Shown piece by piece: positions 5,899 through 8,319 of a stretch of DNA of 8,319 nucleotides (position 1 is its first letter; the number at the start of each line of letters is the position of its first letter). Source of the DNA: an uncultured Pseudomonadota bacterium (GTDB lineage Bacteria; Pseudomonadota; Alphaproteobacteria; RUG11792); the NCBI GenBank assembly GCA_902773285.1, contig CACYDS010000052.1:1-8319 (forward strand), given 5' to 3'. The notes below the pieces were generated by a model, which saw nothing but the letters and a program-made list of their open reading frames with translations, was not told the DNA's origin and ran no database searches. Both the position numbers and the translations under genes were made by a program.

Positions 5899-7203
5899 TC
5901 AGCTTATGAGATTTCTTATTGTCTGTTTGTGGCGTAGAAATACAGGTATTCCGATCGCAATGAATGTCATCAGGACTATGATTGACAAAATTAGGTCTTG
6001 AGACAGTGTAAAGATACAGAAAAGTATTGCAAACTGAACTAGTATTAGTGCTTTTACACGTTCCTTTCTTGTTTTATACCATTCGCGGATAAGTTTCATA
6101 TAGGAGATGCAACACGCTAAATACACATACAAAAATATACTGACTAACATATCAATCAATTTTCCCAGCCCACCTTGATGCAATTGTTCCAACAGTAAGA
6201 ACGGAAGCGTTCCAATTGCTGCAATAGTAATCGCGGACTTGGGTGCTCCAGATTTATTTATTTTTCCGAAAATTTCTGGGAAAAGGCCATCTTTATAGGC
6301 CCCATACGCTATCTGCCCACTAGTTAATGTCCATGCATTTAATGTTCCGACGCAAACTATTATGGCCATAATTGAAATAGCTACATCGCTGTAATTTGAG
6401 AATATGGAGCTCATTACTACAGCATATGGAGCTGATGTTGCCTCTAATTTTTCAAATCCAACAACTCCAGTTATGGAAATTGTATTCATAAGGTATATCA
6501 ATGCAACGGTCGAAGTGCCCACAATAATCGCCCTTGGAATCGTTCGTTTTGGATTCTTGACACTTTCAGCTGGTGTAGTGGCACATTCAACCCCGATGAA
6601 TCCCCAGAATGTAAGCAATGCAGTTTGAGATATCGTTGTTAAAACATCACTTCCATTAGACACTTCCTTCAGAGATACCTTAAAAAATGACGGATCAAAA
6701 AACATAAAGAACACGACCGGCAAAAACAATAATGGCAAAATTTTCATAGCAGTCAGAACTGTTTCTATTGTTCCTGAAAATTTCATTCCAACAATGTTGA
6801 TCCAGGATATAGTAAGTAACAACATAGTTTCTATTGCAAAGATCTCTGTTGGCGATAATTTTCCTGTCATAATGGTTAGATATCCAGCAGCAGTCACCAG
6901 CAAAATTGAATTACTAGACCATGATATTATCCAATAGAGCCAAGCTGTAAAAAATCCAGCCACTCTTCCAAATGCTGCAGAAACATACACGTGGGGACCT
7001 CCGCTTTTTGTAATATGTGAAGACAAATCCGAGAATATTAGGGCAAGCGATATCGCCCCAGCGACAGACACTATCCATCCCAATATACCAATGGTCTTGA
7101 ATGGGGCTAATTGTGCCGGTAATACAAATGCGGCAGATCCAAGCTGACTTCCAATAACAATGGAAACTAACGATATAAAACCCAATTCTTTGCTTTTTGT
7201 CAT
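5899..7203 (-). CDS. AdiC-like amino-acid antiporter/permease (APC superfamily)
   Basis: A 434-residue inner-membrane carrier with about 12 helices. It aligns by eye over its length with the E. coli arginine/agmatine exchanger AdiC. Matching segments include LTFWGFIGVECA (198-208), SVKNPKR (214-220) and AWTLTSGQ (290-297). Substrate-site positions of AdiC appear kept: S23 (Ser26), Y90 (Tyr93), N98 (Asn101), W200 (Trp202), E206 (Glu208) and W291 (Trp293). The helix-1 motif, GSGVF in AdiC, is GSAAF here (22-26), which could change specificity. A cationic amino acid or its amine is a reasonable guess, but other APC exchangers share much of this pattern. No decarboxylase gene is in the window, so an acid-resistance pair is not supported. 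Uptake of host amino acids by exchange fits better. The gene has its own promoter, and AAGG lies two bases before the ATG, unusually close. Confidence 0.85.
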   Translation of the reverse strand: MTKSKELGFISLVSIVIGSQLGSAAFVLPAQLAPFKTIGILGWIVSVAGAISLALIFSDLSSHITKSGGPHVYVSAAFGRVAGFFTAWLYWIISWSSNSILLVTAAGYLTIMTGKLSPTEIFAIETMLLLTISWINIVGMKFSGTIETVLTAMKILPLLFLPVVFFMFFDPSFFKVSLKEVSNGSDVLTTISQTALLTFWGFIGVECATTPAESVKNPKRTIPRAIIVGTSTVALIYLMNTISITGVVGFEKLEATSAPYAVVMSSIFSNYSDVAISIMAIIVCVGTLNAWTLTSGQIAYGAYKDGLFPEIFGKINKSGAPKSAITIAAIGTLPFLLLEQLHQGGLGKLIDMLVSIFLYVYLACCISYMKLIREWYKTRKERVKALILVQFAILFCIFTLSQDLILSIIVLMTFIAIGIPVFLRHKQTIRNLIS

Positions 7204-7242
7204 ACCTTGTTCTAATATTCTGCTTTACAGCATCTGCGTTTC

Positions 7243-7271
7243 ATTATAGGCGCACTTGAAGTTTACATCAA
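7243..7271 (-). promoter_or_regulatory. Predicted sigma70-type promoter for the AdiC-like gene
   Basis: On the minus strand a perfect TATAAT (7248-7243) lies 17 bp after TTGATG (7271-7266; 4/6). Transcription would start near 7236, about 33 nt before the ATG. This is the best promoter in the window and implies the permease is transcribed separately from the gene at the right edge. Confidence 0.65.
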
Positions 7272-7352
7272 GTTTTTTAAATGTATTGTATAAGTTCACA
7301 ACATATGAGACAAAAGTTGGCTTGTTAGTGAGTGAGGTAAGATAGGTCTAGC

Positions 7353-7396
7353 AAATAGATGTGCGGCAGGAGATGCGCCCTGTCTCACATCTGTTT
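7353..7396. terminator. Long hairpin after the right-edge gene, probable terminator
   Basis: Arms 7353-7370 and 7379-7396 pair around an eight-base loop (AGATGCGC). The core AGATGTG/CACATCT is perfect. One C-T mismatch and one G-T pair precede CAGG/CCTG, and AAAT/GTTT closes the base. It begins 15 bp beyond the stop codon of the minus-strand gene ending at 7411. The flanking T tracts are short (about three on either strand), so it is not a textbook intrinsic terminator, but position and stability fit one. It could also stabilise a 3' end. The rest of the 7204-7410 spacer holds only the permease promoter. Confidence 0.5.
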
Positions 7397-7410
7397 AAAC
7401 TTATACACTA

Positions 7411-8319
7411 CTAATCGTCTTCTTCGTCACTTTCTTCGTCACCTTCTTCGCCACTTTCTTCCTCATATTCTTGTTGTTCTTGTTGTTCTTTCGCTTCTTC
7501 ATCTTCCTTAGCCCACTGTTCAACTATTTCTTTAGTAGGTTCCTTAACTAGTTCTCCCAGTCGTTCCAGCAGTAGGCTGTTTTTTAGTGCTTCGGAAAGT
7601 GCTCTAAGATTGTCAGTTTGAATATAGTAGGTATCGCTAGGCTCTTTCCACTTACCACCGTCTTCTTTGTCCCAAGTTTCTTCTGTTATCTCTATCGCAG
7701 AGATGTACAGCTTATTATCAGCATATCTGAAAGTTGGGATGTAGTGCCATTTTGTCTTTAGAGTATCATGCTCTAAATCTAATTTATAGAACGGATAACC
7801 AAACTCCAGTTGTTTCTCATCAGAATTTTTAGTACTCACATTAGGGGTAATATACGCAATATTGTTATTAGCATCATACTTCTGTTTGCTATCTCTAAAT
7901 TTATCTAACTGAGCATATAATTCCAGCGCATCCACATACTCTTGTATATATTCTATAGCCTGATTTAGTTTTGTAGGAAGTTCCTGGATCAATTTATCTG
8001 AATTCTCAATATTATCCTTGGAATCTTTATAGTATTCTATATAATAAGTTTTTATTTTTTCTAATTTATTTCCCAATACTTCTGCTACTTGTTTAAACTC
8101 ATTTTCTCCATTAATCACTTCATTGATATAGTTATACAAAATCACTGCATTCCAATGCTTCTGTTTATAAGTTTCTGGGTTTGTACCTTCAAAAGTTATA
8201 ATATCTTCAGGTCTTTTATCTTTATCTTTAAACTCATTCTCTCCAGTAACACAATCAGCTATAGCCTTTCCGATAACCTTTGTTCTGGAATCTTCATATT
8301 TTGGTTCAAGGATCCAGTA
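7411..8319 (-). CDS. Unrecognised protein with acidic tail, C-terminal part (start beyond window)
   Basis: The frame is open from the right edge, and all 302 codons in the window are coding. The GTG at 8145 is internal, because the 58 codons upstream of it include the block shared with the left-edge gene. The true start, and presumably a signal peptide like that paralogue's, lies outside. GENEFK occurs at in-window residues 26-31 and again at 71-76, each after a helix-like stretch, suggesting a 45-residue repeat. A Lys/Glu/Tyr-rich helical region follows (about 77-140), then a mixed region with aromatic residues and GYPFYKLDLEHD, and another helix. The last 35 residues are almost all Glu, Asp, Gln, Lys, Ser and Gly, ending EESDEEDD. 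A hairpin lies just beyond the stop codon. I recognise no family and no catalytic motif. An exported, lineage-specific protein is inferred from the paralogue only. Confidence 0.75.
   Translation of the reverse strand, partial: YWILEPKYEDSRTKVIGKAIADCVTGENEFKDKDKRPEDIITFEGTNPETYKQKHWNAVILYNYINEVINGENEFKQVAEVLGNKLEKIKTYYIEYYKDSKDNIENSDKLIQELPTKLNQAIEYIQEYVDALELYAQLDKFRDSKQKYDANNNIAYITPNVSTKNSDEKQLEFGYPFYKLDLEHDTLKTKWHYIPTFRYADNKLYISAIEITEETWDKEDGGKWKEPSDTYYIQTDNLRALSEALKNSLLLERLGELVKEPTKEIVEQWAKEDEEAKEQQEQQEYEEESGEEGDEESDEEDD
7422..7487. repeat. 12-bp and 9-bp microrepeats encoding the acidic tail
   Basis: Four imperfect 12-bp units starting CTTC run from 7422, 7434, 7446 and 7458, encoding four-residue units EE-(S/G/D)-(G/D) or close variants on the minus strand. 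Two perfect 9-bp units CTTGTTGTT (7470-7478, 7479-7487) follow and encode QQE twice. Such tracts change length by slippage in steps that keep the frame. Confidence 0.75.
8221..8317. repeat. 97-bp dispersed repeat, copy 2 (paralogue block)
   Basis: Partner of 22-118, identical but for one synonymous base, in the same orientation about 8.2 kb away. A shorter echo of its start, TTTAAACTCATT(C/T)TCTCCA, lies at 8227-8245 and 8092-8110 within this gene (18 of 19 bases). This is the DNA trace of the doubled GENEFK motif. Confidence 0.9.

Noticed and set aside
7411..8145. Start of the right-edge gene at the GTG at 8145.
   Set aside because: The frame stays open to the window edge and the 58 upstream codons match the paralogue's coding sequence almost exactly, so the GTG is an internal Val codon.
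1..8319. The matching ends could be the overlap of a circular contig.
   Set aside because: The matching blocks have different flanks, an indel and a base difference, and the left copy continues into a distinct N-terminus. They are paralogues, not one locus read twice.
1..8319. tRNA or rRNA genes, CRISPR arrays, transposase genes or insertion-sequence ends.
   Set aside because: I saw no cloverleaf, regularly spaced repeat-spacer pattern, transposase motif or paired terminal repeats.

Overview
The window looks like chromosomal DNA from an AT-rich, Gram-negative, probably host-associated alphaproteobacterium. LpxA and FabZ are needed for an LPS outer membrane. LpxA carries signatures I associate with alphaproteobacterial homologues (PQDLKY, IREYVT, GGGMVT, RDVIPYG, GLRRRGFS). 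An AdiC-like amino-acid exchanger, a BspA/DUF285 leucine-rich-repeat protein and a family of unrecognised, probably exported proteins fit an intracellular or symbiotic lineage such as Holosporales or Rickettsiales. That placement is an inference from gene content, not a proof.

Layout, left to right. Positions 1-327 (minus) hold the 5' part of an unrecognised gene with a signal-like N-terminus. It diverges from an MFS transporter (573-1778, plus) across a palindrome-rich spacer. After an AT-rich spacer with a perfect 16-bp tandem duplication comes a BspA-like repeat protein (2024-3574, plus). It converges, with a 12-bp gap, on a tightly packed minus-strand operon read infC (5764) > secG > fabZ > lpxA (3587). 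The junctions in that operon are 11 bp, ATGA and TAATG, and infC begins at a non-AUG codon. Upstream of it is an AdiC-like permease (5899-7203, minus) with its own good sigma70-type promoter. The right edge (7411-8319, minus) holds the 3' part of a second gene, a paralogue of the left-edge gene, ending in an acidic low-complexity tail and followed by a long hairpin.

The operon combines translation initiation (IF3), protein export (SecG) and outer-membrane lipid synthesis (FabZ supplies acyl chains, LpxA starts lipid A). The two transporters fit nutrient exchange with a host.

The least explained part is the pair of edge genes. They share a 97-bp block (1-118 side against 8221-8317) with a single synonymous difference, and both contain a GENEFK motif. 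The right-edge protein repeats that motif 45 residues later. They look like members of a lineage-specific family of exported proteins of unknown role, and both are cut by the window edges.
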